64,000 nt of DNA from Paenimyroides marinum (GCF_900108395.1 NZ_FNXE01000001.1:102487-166486); one strand, 5' to 3'. Counted from the stretch's first letter, positions 43,713 to 53,495 are shown. Made by a program: numbers and translations. Notes: generated by a model not told the origin, from the sequence alone.

Positions 43713-44237
43713 ATGACGAATGTTGAACAATTCGATGTATTCATCGAAATTCCTGCAGGAAGCAGAAATAAATACGAGTTCGATTTTGATTTAAAAATGA
43801 TGCGTTTTGACCGTTTGTTATTCTCATCAATGAAATATCCAACCGATTATGGTTTTATTCCTGAAACCTTAGCGTTAGACAACGACCCGTTAGACGTTCT
43901 GATTTTAACAACAGAACCTACGATTCCCGGTTTATTAATGGAAGTAAAGCCAATTGGTGTATTCTATATGGCAGACGACAAAGGAAACGATGAAAAAATT
44001 ATTTGTGTTCCAACAGGCGATCCTTTAATGCGTGAATTAAACGATTTAGGTGACATCAACAAACACTTAATTAAAGAAATAGAGCACTTTTTCCAGGTGT
44101 ATAAAGATTTGGAAAACAAAAAAGTAGAAACCAACGGTTTTGGCGATAAAGCAGCTGCTATTGCAATGATTAAAGAATGTCAGGAACGTTTTGCTCAACT
44201 ATCTGAAGAAAAACAAAAGTCTTATAGTATCAGATAA
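43713..44237 (+). CDS. ppa: Inorganic pyrophosphatase (family I)
   Basis: This 174-residue enzyme hydrolyses pyrophosphate to phosphate. It has EIPAGSRNKYEFDFDLKMM, the YPTDYGFIPETLALDNDPLD metal-binding signature, and DKGNDEKIICVP with its Lys and Asp. The normal length and the strong upstream promoter fit a housekeeping gene. A perfect hairpin follows. Confidence 0.96.
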   Translation: MTNVEQFDVFIEIPAGSRNKYEFDFDLKMMRFDRLLFSSMKYPTDYGFIPETLALDNDPLDVLILTTEPTIPGLLMEVKPIGVFYMADDKGNDEKIICVPTGDPLMRELNDLGDINKHLIKEIEHFFQVYKDLENKKVETNGFGDKAAAIAMIKECQERFAQLSEEKQKSYSIR

Positions 44238-44240
44238 CAA

Positions 44241-44266
44241 AAAAAACCGCCAATTGGCGGTTTTTT
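44241..44266. terminator. Terminator of ppa (and possibly of the convergent gene at 44270)
   Basis: A 13-bp perfect palindrome (AAAAAACCGCCAA with TTGGCGGTTTTTT) has no loop bases between its arms. It is symmetric and lies between convergent genes, so it can act on both. Confidence 0.85.
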
Positions 44267-44269
44267 GTC

Positions 44270-44686
44270 TTAAAAAGAATTATTTCTTAAATCGTAAGTT
44301 TCAAAAATAAGTCGTGCTTCATATTTCTTTTGCAATTCGCTTAGCAAATTTGATGATTTTTTAATATCATTATAAAAAATATCTTGGGCTTCTTGTTGCT
44401 TTTTATAAAGCTCCATCGCTTCATCGGTCGTTGCAAACTTAGTATCTTTTAAATGCTTTTCAAATTGATCTTCAATAAATTCCGGAGCATCTATAAATAA
44501 TTGATTGTTATTTATCTTATCATAATACTCTTTGTTGATTTTACTATAATTCAAATAACTTTCAGATGTACTCAGTCTTTTAACTTCAGCTTCATATCTT
44601 AAAAATAACTCATCATTGGTAATGTCCTGTGCAAAAACAGTCATTCCAAAAAATAAACAAATTATACTAAATATCCCTTTTTTCAT
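44270..44686 (-). CDS. Secreted helical protein of unknown function
   Basis: This 138-residue protein has a signal peptide (FFGMTVFAQD) and a fully helical, charged mature part (YKKQQEAQDIFYNDIKKSSN) without cysteine. It starts within the last four bases of the upstream gene (44683), so the two are coupled. No family is recognised. Confidence 0.65.
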   Translation of the reverse strand: MKKGIFSIICLFFGMTVFAQDITNDELFLRYEAEVKRLSTSESYLNYSKINKEYYDKINNNQLFIDAPEFIEDQFEKHLKDTKFATTDEAMELYKKQQEAQDIFYNDIKKSSNLLSELQKKYEARLIFETYDLRNNSF

Positions 44687-45090
44687 ATTTCTTTATTTAT
44701 AAATAAACAACTTTGAAAACTATCTGTACAATTCAATACTCTTATATCAAAACTACTTTGAAGTTTTGAATATATCTCATGATACTTTTCATCTTTTTCT
44801 TTGCCTTTATACATTTTCACAAGCTTTTCGTAAGAATTTGCATATATATCGGTAAAAGCATCGGTACATTCATAGAAAAGCTTTTCGCAATCTGTATCAT
44901 TCAACCCCATTTTTTTTATAAGATAACTTTTTCTTTGCTCAACCCATTCTTTTCCGGTTAATTCATTTTCTGAATCAATTGATTTTTCAGCAAATGTGTG
45001 ATTTACAAAGTAAGATAACAAAACATCATTACTTTTTCCATAAAAAGAAAAAGAAACAAAGGTTAATATAATAATAATTGTTTTTTTCAT
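44683..45090 (-). CDS. Secreted protein of unknown function, coupled pair
   Basis: This 135-residue protein has an N-terminal signal sequence (IIIILTFVSFSFYG). The mature chain has four cysteines, including NDTDCEKLFYECTDAF and LNCTDSFQSC, so disulfides are possible. It overlaps the 44270 gene by four bases. I recognise no family. Confidence 0.65.
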   Translation of the reverse strand: MKKTIIIILTFVSFSFYGKSNDVLLSYFVNHTFAEKSIDSENELTGKEWVEQRKSYLIKKMGLNDTDCEKLFYECTDAFTDIYANSYEKLVKMYKGKEKDEKYHEIYSKLQSSFDIRVLNCTDSFQSCLFINKEI

Positions 45091-45140
45091 ATTACATTCT
45101 TTAAGTTTTAATACGAAAGACTAATATAGCAACTATTTTT

Positions 45141-45172
45141 AAAATAAAAAAGCCCTCACGAGTAGAGAGGAC
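45141..45172 (-). terminator. Terminator of the DegT aminotransferase gene
   Basis: On the minus strand GTCCTC pairs with GAGGGC (one G-T pair) around nine bases, then T six times. Confidence 0.6.
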
Positions 45173-45182
45173 CTTTAATTAT

Positions 45183-46313
45183 TTATAAAACAAATTCTAA
45201 AACCGTTGAGGTAATAAAATCGAGTTGTTCTTTATCAAGTTCGGTGTGCATAGGCAAGGCAATTACTTCATCTACAAATTTATTGGTAACTGCAAAATCG
45301 GCATCGTTATAACGTTCGTCTGTATATGCTTTTTGTTTGTGCAACGGAATTGGATAATAAATTGCACAAGGAATTCCTTTTTCTTGCAAATGCGTTAACA
45401 AAGCATCGCGTTTTCCATTAGTGATACGGATTACATATTGATGAAACACATGATCGTCTCTTTCAAAATCAAACTTTGGAGTAATGATGTGCTCATTCGT
45501 TTCGAATGCATCGTTATAGACTTTAGCTGCATTTTTTCGGGCTTGATTATAGGTATCTAACTGAGGTAATTTTGCATTTAAAACTACTGCCTGTATACTG
45601 TCTAAACGAGAATTCACTCCTACTACATCGTGGTGGTAGCGTTCGTACATTCCGTGATTAACAATTCCGCGAATGGTATGTGCCAGTGCATCATCATTTG
45701 TAAAAATGGCACCGCCATCACCATAACAACCTAAATTTTTTGAAGGGAAAAATGATGTTGCTCCCACATGTCCAATAGTTCCTGCTTTTTTCTTTGTTCC
45801 ATCGGCAAAAGTATAATTAGCCCCGATTGCCTGAGCGTTGTCTTCAATTACAAACAAGTTGTGTTCGTTTGCTAAATCCATAATCGCGGCCATATTCGCA
45901 GCGCGACCAAACAAATGAACCGGTACAATGGCTTTTGTTTTTGGAGTAATGGCCTTTTTTATGGCTTCAACAGAAATGTTCATTGTATCTTCTTCCACAT
46001 CAACCAAAACCGGTGTTAATCCTAACAAGCCAACAACCTCAACCGTAGCGGCAAATGTAAAATCGGCAGTAATTACCTCATCGCCAGGTTTTAACCCCAT
46101 GCCCATCATTGCAATTTGTAAGGCATCGGTTCCATTAGCACAAGGAATAACGTGTTTTACGTCTAAATAACTTTCTAAATTCTTTTGAAATTCGTGAACT
46201 TTAGGTCCGTTGATATAAGTTGTGGTATCTAAAACCTCCTGAATACCGGCATTAATTTCTTCTTTAATATGTTCGTATTGACTCTTTAAGTCAACCATTT
46301 GTAGTTTTTTCAT
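45183..46313 (-). CDS. DegT/DnrJ/EryC1/StrS PLP-dependent aminotransferase
   Basis: The frame opens at 46334, but that ATG lies inside a -7 element; the ATG at 46313 (MKKLQMVDLKSQYEHIKEEI) is preferred, giving 376 residues. The fold is that of sugar-nucleotide aminotransferases: CANGTDALQIAMMGMGLKPG, DNAQAIGANY and SFFPSKNLGCYGDGG, with the PLP Lys in SKNLG. It makes an amino sugar for surface polysaccharide, probably as a WbpE/DegT relative. No other sugar gene sits beside it, but waaA is divergent. Confidence 0.92.
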   Translation of the reverse strand: MKKLQMVDLKSQYEHIKEEINAGIQEVLDTTTYINGPKVHEFQKNLESYLDVKHVIPCANGTDALQIAMMGMGLKPGDEVITADFTFAATVEVVGLLGLTPVLVDVEEDTMNISVEAIKKAITPKTKAIVPVHLFGRAANMAAIMDLANEHNLFVIEDNAQAIGANYTFADGTKKKAGTIGHVGATSFFPSKNLGCYGDGGAIFTNDDALAHTIRGIVNHGMYERYHHDVVGVNSRLDSIQAVVLNAKLPQLDTYNQARKNAAKVYNDAFETNEHIITPKFDFERDDHVFHQYVIRITNGKRDALLTHLQEKGIPCAIYYPIPLHKQKAYTDERYNDADFAVTNKFVDEVIALPMHTELDKEQLDFITSTVLEFVL

Positions 46314-46331
46314 TATTGAAAATTTAATATA

Positions 46332-46339
46332 CAAAAGTA
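46332..46339 (-). promoter_or_regulatory. -7 promoter element of the aminotransferase (TACTTTTG)
   Basis: The minus strand reads TACTTTTG, 18 bases before the preferred ATG at 46313. Confidence 0.6.
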
Positions 46340-46443
46340 CTATTTTTTCTTATTCAAAAAGAAAACCGCACTAATTCCTACAAATATTTTTGGGTTGATT
46401 TTTATCACAAACGATAATTAAAATGCTTGTCAGTTAAAATTTG

Positions 46444-46451
46444 TATTTTTG
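46444..46451 (+). promoter_or_regulatory. -7 promoter element of waaA (TATTTTTG)
   Basis: TATTTTTG matches TAnnTTTG and lies 18 bases before the waaA ATG. Confidence 0.55.
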
Positions 46452-46469
46452 TATTAATTAAATCACAGC

Positions 46470-47717
46470 ATGCGTTTTTTATATCAAACAGTTATCTTTT
46501 TAAGTGCACTTTTACTGCCCATCACTCGTTTTTTTAATAAAAAAATGCGGTTGTTCATAGATGGCAGAAAACAAACCTTTTCTATTTTAAGACAGAAAAC
46601 AGATCGTTCTCAAAAATACATTTGGTTGCATGTGGCTTCTTTGGGCGAATATGAACAAGGTTTACCTGTGATGGAAGCTTTAAAAAAAAGACACCCCGAT
46701 TATAAAATTGTATTGACCTTCTTTTCCCCTTCGGGATATGAAATCAGAAAAAACAATAAAATTGCTGATATTACTATTTATCTGCCGTTAGATACAAAAC
46801 CGAACGTTAAACGATTTTTAGATTTGGTTCAGCCTGAAATGGTATTTTTTATCAAATACGAATTTTGGCCAAATTATCTGAATGAATTAAAAAAACGCAA
46901 TATTCCTACTTATTTGGTTGCAGGAATTTTCAGAAAAGATCAATTATTTTTTAAGGGATACGGCGGTTTTTACAGAAAAGCTTTAACTGCCTTTCATCAT
47001 TTTTTTGTTCAGAATGAAGTGTCAAACATACTTTTAAAATCAATTGGTTTTGAAAATGTTACCGTTCATGGCGATACTCGTTTTGACCGGGTGGCTGAAA
47101 TTGTGGAACGTGTTCAACCTTTAGATTTTATAGAAAAATTTAAAAACAATACAGCTACTATTGTAATCGGGAGTTCGTGGATAGATGATGAAAACATTTA
47201 TCTGCCTTATCTTAACAACAGCAAAAATATTAAGTTTATCATTGCTCCGCACAACATCAAAGAAGAAGATTTAAACAGGTTAAAGCAGAAAATCAACAAA
47301 AAAGTTGTCCGATATTCTAACTATAATCCGGATGATTTATCCACCGCCGATGTTTTCATCATTGACACGATCGGTATTCTGACACAAATTTATGCGTATG
47401 CAGATATTGCTTATGTGGGTGGTGCTTTTAGAACCGGATTGCACAATATTTTAGAACCGGCAACTTACGGAGCCCCGGTTGTAATTGGTCCGAAATACGA
47501 AAAATTTCAGGAAGCAAACGATTTGGTATCGTTAGGAAGTTGTTTGGTTGTGAATAACATAGAAGAGTTATCAAACACGTTTAATGAATTAATTAAAAAC
47601 ACTTCTTTGCGAAAAGATTTAGGTTCTAAAAACAAAAATTTTGTTCTAAAAAACAAAAATGCCACAAAAATTGTAATGGATTTTATAGAAAAAAATACCC
47701 AAGCCTGTAAATTATAA
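46470..47717 (+). CDS. waaA: 3-deoxy-D-manno-octulosonic acid transferase
   Basis: This 415-residue glycosyltransferase adds Kdo to lipid A precursor. An N-terminal membrane-associated helix precedes WLHVASLGEYEQGLPVMEAL, TFFSPSGYEIRKN, IKYEFWPNYLNELKKRNIP and the C-terminal nucleotide-binding GGAFRTGLHNILEPATYGAP. The length is normal. Its 3' end overlaps the convergent 96-residue gene by 35 bases. Confidence 0.94.
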   Translation: MRFLYQTVIFLSALLLPITRFFNKKMRLFIDGRKQTFSILRQKTDRSQKYIWLHVASLGEYEQGLPVMEALKKRHPDYKIVLTFFSPSGYEIRKNNKIADITIYLPLDTKPNVKRFLDLVQPEMVFFIKYEFWPNYLNELKKRNIPTYLVAGIFRKDQLFFKGYGGFYRKALTAFHHFFVQNEVSNILLKSIGFENVTVHGDTRFDRVAEIVERVQPLDFIEKFKNNTATIVIGSSWIDDENIYLPYLNNSKNIKFIIAPHNIKEEDLNRLKQKINKKVVRYSNYNPDDLSTADVFIIDTIGILTQIYAYADIAYVGGAFRTGLHNILEPATYGAPVVIGPKYEKFQEANDLVSLGSCLVVNNIEELSNTFNELIKNTSLRKDLGSKNKNFVLKNKNATKIVMDFIEKNTQACKL

Positions 47718-47973
47718 AAGACAACAATAACAAAAGAATTGACACCGTGTATTGTTCTTTCTTAAATAATTTAAGTTGAAACAAAAAGATGCAAAGCAGA
47801 GCAATAACTTTTACTATATCCTGAAATAGTATATTATACATTAAATCTTGAGGAATGATCGGATTTTTTAAATCCATTTGAGTATTAATTGCTTTGAGTA
47901 TTAATTTTACAACAAGAAAAGCTGTTATTCCAAAAGCTACAACACTTAAAGTGTTTTTAATTTCTTTTCTCAT
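47683..47973 (-). CDS. Small integral membrane protein of unknown function
   Basis: This 96-residue protein has three predicted membrane helices (about residues 8-28, 50-67 and 75-94) and a short basic loop. Its 3' end overlaps the end of waaA on the opposite strand by 35 bases. I recognise no family. The clear three-helix pattern argues for a real gene. Confidence 0.55.
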   Translation of the reverse strand: MRKEIKNTLSVVAFGITAFLVVKLILKAINTQMDLKNPIIPQDLMYNILFQDIVKVIALLCIFLFQLKLFKKEQYTVSILLLLLSFIIYRLGYFFL

Positions 47974-48011
47974 ACAAACGCTAAAAAACTGATAACTTAT
48001 TTTTCAAATAT

Positions 48012-48452
48012 ATGATAAATCTTGAGCTATTAAAAACAGAAACTATTCCTGAAATTGTAAACCTAATGATAGATTTTTACGCAATTGACGGTTATCCTAT
48101 CGATAAAGAAACCACTACAAATTTGTTTTTTGAATTTGTAAATAAATCCGAAGCCGGTAAATGTTTTGCAATTAAATATAACAACGAAATTTGTGGTTAT
48201 ACTATTTTGGTTCAATTCTTTAGTTTTGAAATGGGCGGTTATATTTTATTGTTAGACGAATTATATATCAGTAACAGTTTTCAAGGAAAAGGAATTGGTA
48301 AAAAAGCTGTGGAGTTTATCAAACAATTTGCACAAGAAAACAACTACAAAAAAATTGTTTTAGAAGTTGAACCACACAATAAACATGCAATTCATTTATA
48401 TGAAAAAGAAAATTTCAGAAAGCACCACCGCGATTTAATGATTTTTCCTTAA
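48012..48452 (+). CDS. GNAT family N-acetyltransferase
   Basis: This 146-residue protein has the GNAT acetyl-CoA fold: LLDELYISNSFQGKGIGKKA carries the QxxGxG/A motif A, and LEVEPHNKHAIHLYEKENF is motif B. The substrate is unknown. The gene is short, single and AT-rich. Confidence 0.88.
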   Translation: MINLELLKTETIPEIVNLMIDFYAIDGYPIDKETTTNLFFEFVNKSEAGKCFAIKYNNEICGYTILVQFFSFEMGGYILLLDELYISNSFQGKGIGKKAVEFIKQFAQENNYKKIVLEVEPHNKHAIHLYEKENFRKHHRDLMIFP

Positions 48453-48524
48453 CTTTTTAGCTATTACAAAAATGCCTATTTATAAGTTATTTTTTAATTA
48501 ATCATTTAATTTTCTTAAATGAAA

Positions 48525-49070
48525 TTACCTTTTTTCCAAAACCACATCAATGGGTTTATTCATTCGGCGACCAAACTGCATAGCTTGCTGTCGTTCTTCT
48601 GAATCGCACAAAATATACATATTGTAAGGTGCCAGTTGCATGGTAAACGTTTTAAAATGTCCACCGTTTTCTTCGCCATCTGTATCCTCAATTTTCAGGT
48701 AGTATGCTTCCGCGTTAAATGTGTTAGTAACAGTAACCAGATAATGGTTATCAGCAAAATAATAAAACCATTTACCTTTATCAAAACCTTCTAAACGGTT
48801 GTTGTTCACATCAATTTTATAATTTCGGACAAAATGCAACGGTTGGTTATTATTTTTCCAGCTCAACTTAAAATTTTTGTTGATGACTTCGTTTCCATTC
48901 TCATCACAAATACTCATTTTTAAACCGTTGATGGTCTTATCCTTACCGTCTTCGTGCGGTTTTACCACAATATAACTCGTAAAATCGTATCCACAATGAA
49001 TGGCGTCGCCAATTTGTGCATGGCTTGCCGTTGCGGTGACCAATAAAAATAAAGAGTAGATTTTTTTCAT
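48525..49070 (-). CDS. Secreted protein of unknown function
   Basis: The ATG at 49070 starts the signal peptide (MKKIYSLFLLVTATASHAQ); an ATG three codons upstream also exists. The 181-residue protein has a mature part rich in beta strands (DAIHCGYDFTSYIVVKPHED, HYLVTVTNTFNAEAYYLKIE). I do not recognise a named family. It lies downstream of the PPIase gene on the same strand, beyond a terminator. Confidence 0.7.
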   Translation of the reverse strand: MKKIYSLFLLVTATASHAQIGDAIHCGYDFTSYIVVKPHEDGKDKTINGLKMSICDENGNEVINKNFKLSWKNNNQPLHFVRNYKIDVNNNRLEGFDKGKWFYYFADNHYLVTVTNTFNAEAYYLKIEDTDGEENGGHFKTFTMQLAPYNMYILCDSEERQQAMQFGRRMNKPIDVVLEKR

Positions 49071-49088
49071 ACAAAACAATTAAAATGA

Positions 49089-49120
49089 AAAGCTGCCTGA
49101 AATATTTTTCAAACAGCTTT
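49089..49120 (-). terminator. Terminator of the dual PPIase gene
   Basis: On the minus strand AAAGCTG and TGAAA pair with TTTCA and CAGCTTT across a small internal loop, followed by T-rich sequence. Confidence 0.6.
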
Positions 49121-49129
49121 ATTTTTTAT

Positions 49130-50062
49130 TTATTTTACATCGACCAATTCCACATCGAAAATCAATGTTGCGTTTGGTGGAATCACACCGCCTGCACCAC
49201 GCGAACCGTAACCTAAATGTGAAGGAATCACGAAACGAGCTTTATCGCCAACGTTTAACAATAAGATACCTTCGTCCCAACCTTCGATCACCTGACCTAC
49301 GCCTACGTTGAATTCAATAGGTTGCTTGCGTTTGTACGAATCATCAAAAACCTGCCCGTTCGTCAATTGACCTTTATAATGAACAGCTACTTTACTACCT
49401 TTGGCAGCTTGTTTACCCGACCCTTTTTGAATGTATTGGTAACGCAAGCCGCTATCGGTTTTCTGAAAACCTGCTGCAATTTTATCTAATTCGGCATCAA
49501 TTTTAGCTTTTTCTTCTGCAATACGTTTTTCACGAGCACCTTCAAAAGTTCTGAACGCTTCAACCGCATTCCATTTCTGAGCTTCATCACCCACGCGAAT
49601 GATTTCAACTTTATCCATTGCATCGCCCGGTTCAACTGCATCTACCACATCTTGCCCTTCAACTACTTTTCCAAAAACGGTGTGGTTATTGTCTAACCAA
49701 GGTGTAGCGATATGTGTGATAAAAAACTGCGAGCCGTTTGTTCCCGGACCTGCATTTGCCATTGACAATACACCCGGCGTATCGTGTTTTAATTCGGGAT
49801 GAAACTCGTCATCAAATTTGTAACCCGGACCACCAGAACCCGTACCTGTGGGATCACCACCCTGAATCATAAAATCGTTGATCACTCTGTGAAATTTCAA
49901 TCCGTCGTAATAAGGTTTTCCCTGTGGACGAGCAGTGTTTTCAAGAGCTCCTTCTGCCAAGGCAACAAAGTTACCCACTGTTCCCGGAGTTTTATCGTAA
50001 GTAAGTTTTACTAATATTTCGCCTTTTGGCGTTGTAAATTTTGCGTAAATACCGTTTTCCAT
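49130..50062 (-). CDS. Dual peptidyl-prolyl isomerase: cyclophilin fused to FKBP
   Basis: This 310-residue protein joins two unrelated proline isomerase folds. Residues about 1-170 are cyclophilin: [37 protein letters not shown] and [13 protein letters not shown] charged helical linker ([20 protein letters not shown]) follows. Residues about 205-310 are [43 protein letters not shown] and [20 protein letters not shown]. Cyclophilin-FKBP fusions are known from Flavobacterium. There is no signal peptide, so it is likely cytoplasmic. Confidence 0.94.
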   Translation of the reverse strand: MENGIYAKFTTPKGEILVKLTYDKTPGTVGNFVALAEGALENTARPQGKPYYDGLKFHRVINDFMIQGGDPTGTGSGGPGYKFDDEFHPELKHDTPGVLSMANAGPGTNGSQFFITHIATPWLDNNHTVFGKVVEGQDVVDAVEPGDAMDKVEIIRVGDEAQKWNAVEAFRTFEGAREKRIAEEKAKIDAELDKIAAGFQKTDSGLRYQYIQKGSGKQAAKGSKVAVHYKGQLTNGQVFDDSYKRKQPIEFNVGVGQVIEGWDEGILLLNVGDKARFVIPSHLGYGSRGAGGVIPPNATLIFDVELVDVK

Positions 50063-50102
50063 AATAAAAAAATAAGTTACAAAGATATAAAATAAAGCTA
50101 TT

Positions 50103-51050
50103 TTATAGGATATAATTGATGTTAAATGCCAAACGGTAGTCAGCTTCTACCCTGCCACCGGTTAAATTTTGATTGATTGGCAACATGACATTTATTCCGG
50201 CCGAAAACTTCCTGTATCCGGCTTCAATACCTAATTTACCAAAAAATATATCGCCTTTGGTATAAGGAACATCTTCTTTAAATTCTTGATTTGCCTGATA
50301 TGTTTCTCCTGCAACACCTATTTGTGGAACCAATTGTAATTGATCTACCAAAATAGTATAAAACAACGTGCTACCGTAATTAAACTGATTTCCGAATTTA
50401 TAATTTTTATGGTTTTCAGTTTTAAAAACATAACTCAATGTAGTATTTAAACCAAAATTATTGGCACGAACGATGTATTCGGTTGCAAGATTATAATCCC
50501 AGCTGCCGGTACCTAACTGAAAACTGGGATTGATACTTCCGTTATTTTTATTATTAAAAACTCCGGTAGGTACTTTAATTCCACCGCCAACAAGAATTTT
50601 GTGATGAAAAGTTGCCGTATCATTTTGGGTTTGATGCAAATTGTAAAACGTTAGTAAAGTAATATCTCCCAAGCCGCTTAAACTTTGAGAGTCGGTCATT
50701 TTTTCTCTATTCAAAAAATGGTAAGGAGCAAGAACCATTACATCCATTTTTGAACTTACGGGAATTCTCCCCCAAAGCTGTACGGTATTGAAATTTTCAT
50801 CAATCCAAGGCGAATTATTAAACACTCCATCTCTGCTTTGATATTTTTGGTACATATATCTGACACCTATAAATTTTTCGCTCAACATAGAATTAAACCC
50901 CATACTGCCACCACTTGCAGAGCATCCGCAAGCATCACAATCATCGAGAAAATAGGCATCGGTTAATGAGCTTTGGTCTGACAATAAATTTTTAAATTGT
51001 GCATTTACTGTTTGATTCAACAATAAAAAAAGGATTAATAATTTTTTCAT
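50103..51050 (-). CDS. Outer membrane barrel with Cys-rich N-terminus, metal locus
   Basis: This 315-residue protein has a signal peptide (LNQTVNAQ), then a short Cys motif [17 protein letters not shown] (Cys38, 41 and 43), followed by repeated amphipathic strands ([44 protein letters not shown]) that end in an aromatic strand, the pattern of a porin-like barrel. Barrels of this kind, with an N-terminal Cys cluster, recur next to MbnP/MbnH genes in Bacteroidetes. It begins two bases after the MbnH-like gene. I infer metal or reductant passage across the outer membrane. Confidence 0.75.
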   Translation of the reverse strand: MKKLLILFLLLNQTVNAQFKNLLSDQSSLTDAYFLDDCDACGCSASGGSMGFNSMLSEKFIGVRYMYQKYQSRDGVFNNSPWIDENFNTVQLWGRIPVSSKMDVMVLAPYHFLNREKMTDSQSLSGLGDITLLTFYNLHQTQNDTATFHHKILVGGGIKVPTGVFNNKNNGSINPSFQLGTGSWDYNLATEYIVRANNFGLNTTLSYVFKTENHKNYKFGNQFNYGSTLFYTILVDQLQLVPQIGVAGETYQANQEFKEDVPYTKGDIFFGKLGIEAGYRKFSAGINVMLPINQNLTGGRVEADYRLAFNINYIL

Positions 51051-51052
51051 TT

Positions 51053-52114
51053 TTAAGTTTTGTAATAAAACAAAGGATTTTTAATATACTCGTAATCTGT
51101 TAAAGTCTTTAAAAAAGCAATCAATGCTTCCTTTTCCTCATTGGTTAGTGGAATTCCGGCTTTGGAATGCTGTTGTAACAACGGATCCAGATTTTGTGTA
51201 TTTTGAACGCCGTCTGAATAAAAATTCAATACTGATTGTAACGATCCAAAACGACCATCGTGCATATACGGTGCGGTTAATTCCACATTTCGCAAACTGG
51301 GAACTTTGAACTTATAACGATCCTCAATAAAACCGGTAACGGTTTCTCTTCCTAAGTCATTTAAATTAAGATTAGGTGGTAAACCATTGTTGCGAAAGCT
51401 GTTGTCGGTAAAAATATCAGTTGCATGGCATGAAGCACAATTCATCTTAAACAGTTCTAACCCTTTCAATTCCTGTGACGAAAAATTTCCTCCGGATTCG
51501 TTCCGAACATATTTATCGTATTTAGAATCAGCAGAAATCATAATCGTCATAAACTGTGCTAAAGCATTTAACAGATTTGACGAGCTTACTTCACCGTTCT
51601 CAAAAGCTGCCCTGAACATTTTTACATACTCCGGATCTTGTTTTAATTTAGCAACGATAGCCGGTAACGTTTCGTCCATTTCTACCGGATTGTGAATGGG
51701 CACTACCGAAAGCATCTGCATGCTGTTTGATGCACCGTCGTAAAAATAGTCTGTTTGAAAAATTAAATTTTGAACAGAAGGTGCGTTTCTGATACCTTCC
51801 AAATTATTGATTCCATGGCTTAAATCATGCCCGTGATGTGTGAACGCATGCTGTTGTTCGTGACAAAACGAACACGAAATGGTGTTATCTTTTGACAATC
51901 TGCTATCATAAAACAATTTTCTTCCCAAAGCCACTCCCCATTTTGTAGGATAATTACTATTGATATCTTGTTTGATTTCAGGAAAACGATCGGGAATTTT
52001 AAAATCAAATTTTTCATTCACAGGAATATCTTCATAGCTATCGTCGTCCTGGCAAGCACAAAGCAATATCAGAGCTGACGAAAAAGCCATCAACCTAAAT
52101 AGAATGTTTTTCAT
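51053..52114 (-). CDS. Di-heme cytochrome c peroxidase-like protein (MbnH type)
   Basis: This 353-residue protein is a secreted di-heme cytochrome of the MauG/CcpA family. A lipoprotein-like signal (LILLCAC) precedes two heme sites, CSFCH (residues 81-85) and CASCH (226-230), with the conserved VALGRKLFYDSRLSKDNTIS and MHDGRFGSLQSVLNFY. In methanobactin producers MbnH oxidises a Trp of MbnP. The gene lies directly downstream of the MbnP-like gene and upstream of the barrel gene; no methanobactin peptide is visible. Confidence 0.85.
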   Translation of the reverse strand: MKNILFRLMAFSSALILLCACQDDDSYEDIPVNEKFDFKIPDRFPEIKQDINSNYPTKWGVALGRKLFYDSRLSKDNTISCSFCHEQQHAFTHHGHDLSHGINNLEGIRNAPSVQNLIFQTDYFYDGASNSMQMLSVVPIHNPVEMDETLPAIVAKLKQDPEYVKMFRAAFENGEVSSSNLLNALAQFMTIMISADSKYDKYVRNESGGNFSSQELKGLELFKMNCASCHATDIFTDNSFRNNGLPPNLNLNDLGRETVTGFIEDRYKFKVPSLRNVELTAPYMHDGRFGSLQSVLNFYSDGVQNTQNLDPLLQQHSKAGIPLTNEEKEALIAFLKTLTDYEYIKNPLFYYKT

Positions 52115-52126
52115 AACATTTAACTG

Positions 52127-52945
52127 TTAATGCTCAGTACCTGAACCATTATGAACGTGATCTACTTTAAACATTGCCTGTGTATTTGCGGCTATTTTCA
52201 CAAGATTTTCTCCGCCCATTATTGCAGCACTTGTACCTGCTTGGTTTATGTTATCGCTTAATTTTATTTTATTGATTCCGTCTAAAATCACATTGGCATC
52301 GGCAATAATATGGATGCTTGGTTTATCGCCCATACGCACCCGTGCAGTTGTTGGCAGATTTAACATTATTTCACGGTAATTATCGGTAGCCGAATTACTT
52401 CCTTGATGTACTTGAAAATTGATCGACTCTGGATTGCTGTCAGACGTAAATGTTCCTTCAAAATTAATAAAGCGGTAACCTGTACTCCACGTCCACACCA
52501 TATCAAGGCTGGTGGCATAATCCCAAAATTCCTGCTGAGCCGTTTCGCCTTCCAGATATCTTTGATTATCCACCCCGAGTCCAAATTTTATCTGTTTGTA
52601 ATCACCTGCAGGAATATCGGTTAAATTAATCGTGTTAATACCCGATTCTTCGCTTACAATAAAATAGCTTTTATTTTTGGGATACACATATTCTGTTCCA
52701 TCACTCTTAATAAAAATAATGTTGCTAATAATGTAATTTAAACGGTTTATAGTCAGTCTTTCGTTGTTTGAATTGGTGTACGATGCACCTAAGATTAACT
52801 TATCACCGTTTACACCATTATCAAAATACAATTGTGCTTCGCCAAAAGTATTTTCGTCAATAGCTGCGGTATCATCGCTGCTACAAGAAATCAAAAAAGA
52901 GGTAGTAAATAAAAATAATGCAATTGCTTTTATATTTTGTTTCAT
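52127..52945 (-). CDS. MbnP-like copper-binding lipoprotein
   Basis: This 272-residue lipoprotein (Cys21, LFTTSFLIS-C) fits the MbnP family: NRLNYIISNIIFIKSDG, then WDYATSLDMVWTWSTGYRF with Trp151 and Trp153, and a C-terminus rich in His (FKVDHVHNGSGTEH). In the described MbnP/MbnH pair a Trp in this protein is converted to kynurenine and copper is bound. It is 12 bases upstream of the MbnH-like gene, so the pair is co-expressed. The metal here is an inference. Confidence 0.82.
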   Translation of the reverse strand: MKQNIKAIALFLFTTSFLISCSSDDTAAIDENTFGEAQLYFDNGVNGDKLILGASYTNSNNERLTINRLNYIISNIIFIKSDGTEYVYPKNKSYFIVSEESGINTINLTDIPAGDYKQIKFGLGVDNQRYLEGETAQQEFWDYATSLDMVWTWSTGYRFINFEGTFTSDSNPESINFQVHQGSNSATDNYREIMLNLPTTARVRMGDKPSIHIIADANVILDGINKIKLSDNINQAGTSAAIMGGENLVKIAANTQAMFKVDHVHNGSGTEH

Positions 52946-53064
52946 TTTAATTAAATTTTTAGATAGAATAAATCACTTTTTTGACTGATCATCAAAAAAG
53001 TAGCTATAAGGTTTTGTAACTGAAATCGTAGATTTAGTTAGTTTCTTTTAAATCGTAAAAAAAA

Positions 53065-53424
53065 TTAAAATGAGGGTGGATGAAAAATAAAGCTCGAAAA
53101 GTTAAAATGATACGTTGCGTGGTACAAAAACAATTTTTTAGCAACATATTCTTTAGCTGAGAATAAAGAAAAATCAGTACAAATGTCCTGATAGAAAACA
53201 ACAGTACTTTCTACTGAAAAATGCTTTTTATCGCTATTTTCGTTTTTAGAAGCATTTGCCATTTCTTTCATTAAATGACATTTACCGTTACATTTTAATT
53301 CTGGTTTATCTTTGTTTACACAAAGTTCGTTCTTAATATAGTCATAAAACACCACATACTCCACAATTGGAAGTATTGGTTTAAACAGCATAAACAATGC
53401 TAATATGACTATAAACTTTTTCAC
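53065..53424 (-). CDS. Small CNGKCH membrane protein, copy A
   Basis: This 119-residue protein (GTG start) has one N-terminal hydrophobic segment (residues 4-27), then Cys35, Cys45 and Cys49 in ELKCNGKCHLMKEM, and a variable tail ending FHPPSF. The first 55 residues match copy B (54396-54764) at 47 positions, with all three cysteines aligned. The GTG is preceded by CAACTTTG, a near match to the -7 consensus, four bases upstream. I recognise similar small proteins near Bacteroidetes copper receptors, without an assigned function. It lies 120 bases upstream of MbnP. Confidence 0.72.
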   Translation of the reverse strand: MKKFIVILALFMLFKPILPIVEYVVFYDYIKNELCVNKDKPELKCNGKCHLMKEMANASKNENSDKKHFSVESTVVFYQDICTDFSLFSAKEYVAKKLFLYHATYHFNFSSFIFHPPSF

Positions 53425-53495
53425 GGTACAAAGTTGAAAAGGTTTCGTTTTAAAAAGAAATTATGTAACGATTATATAAACAATTGGATTGATTA

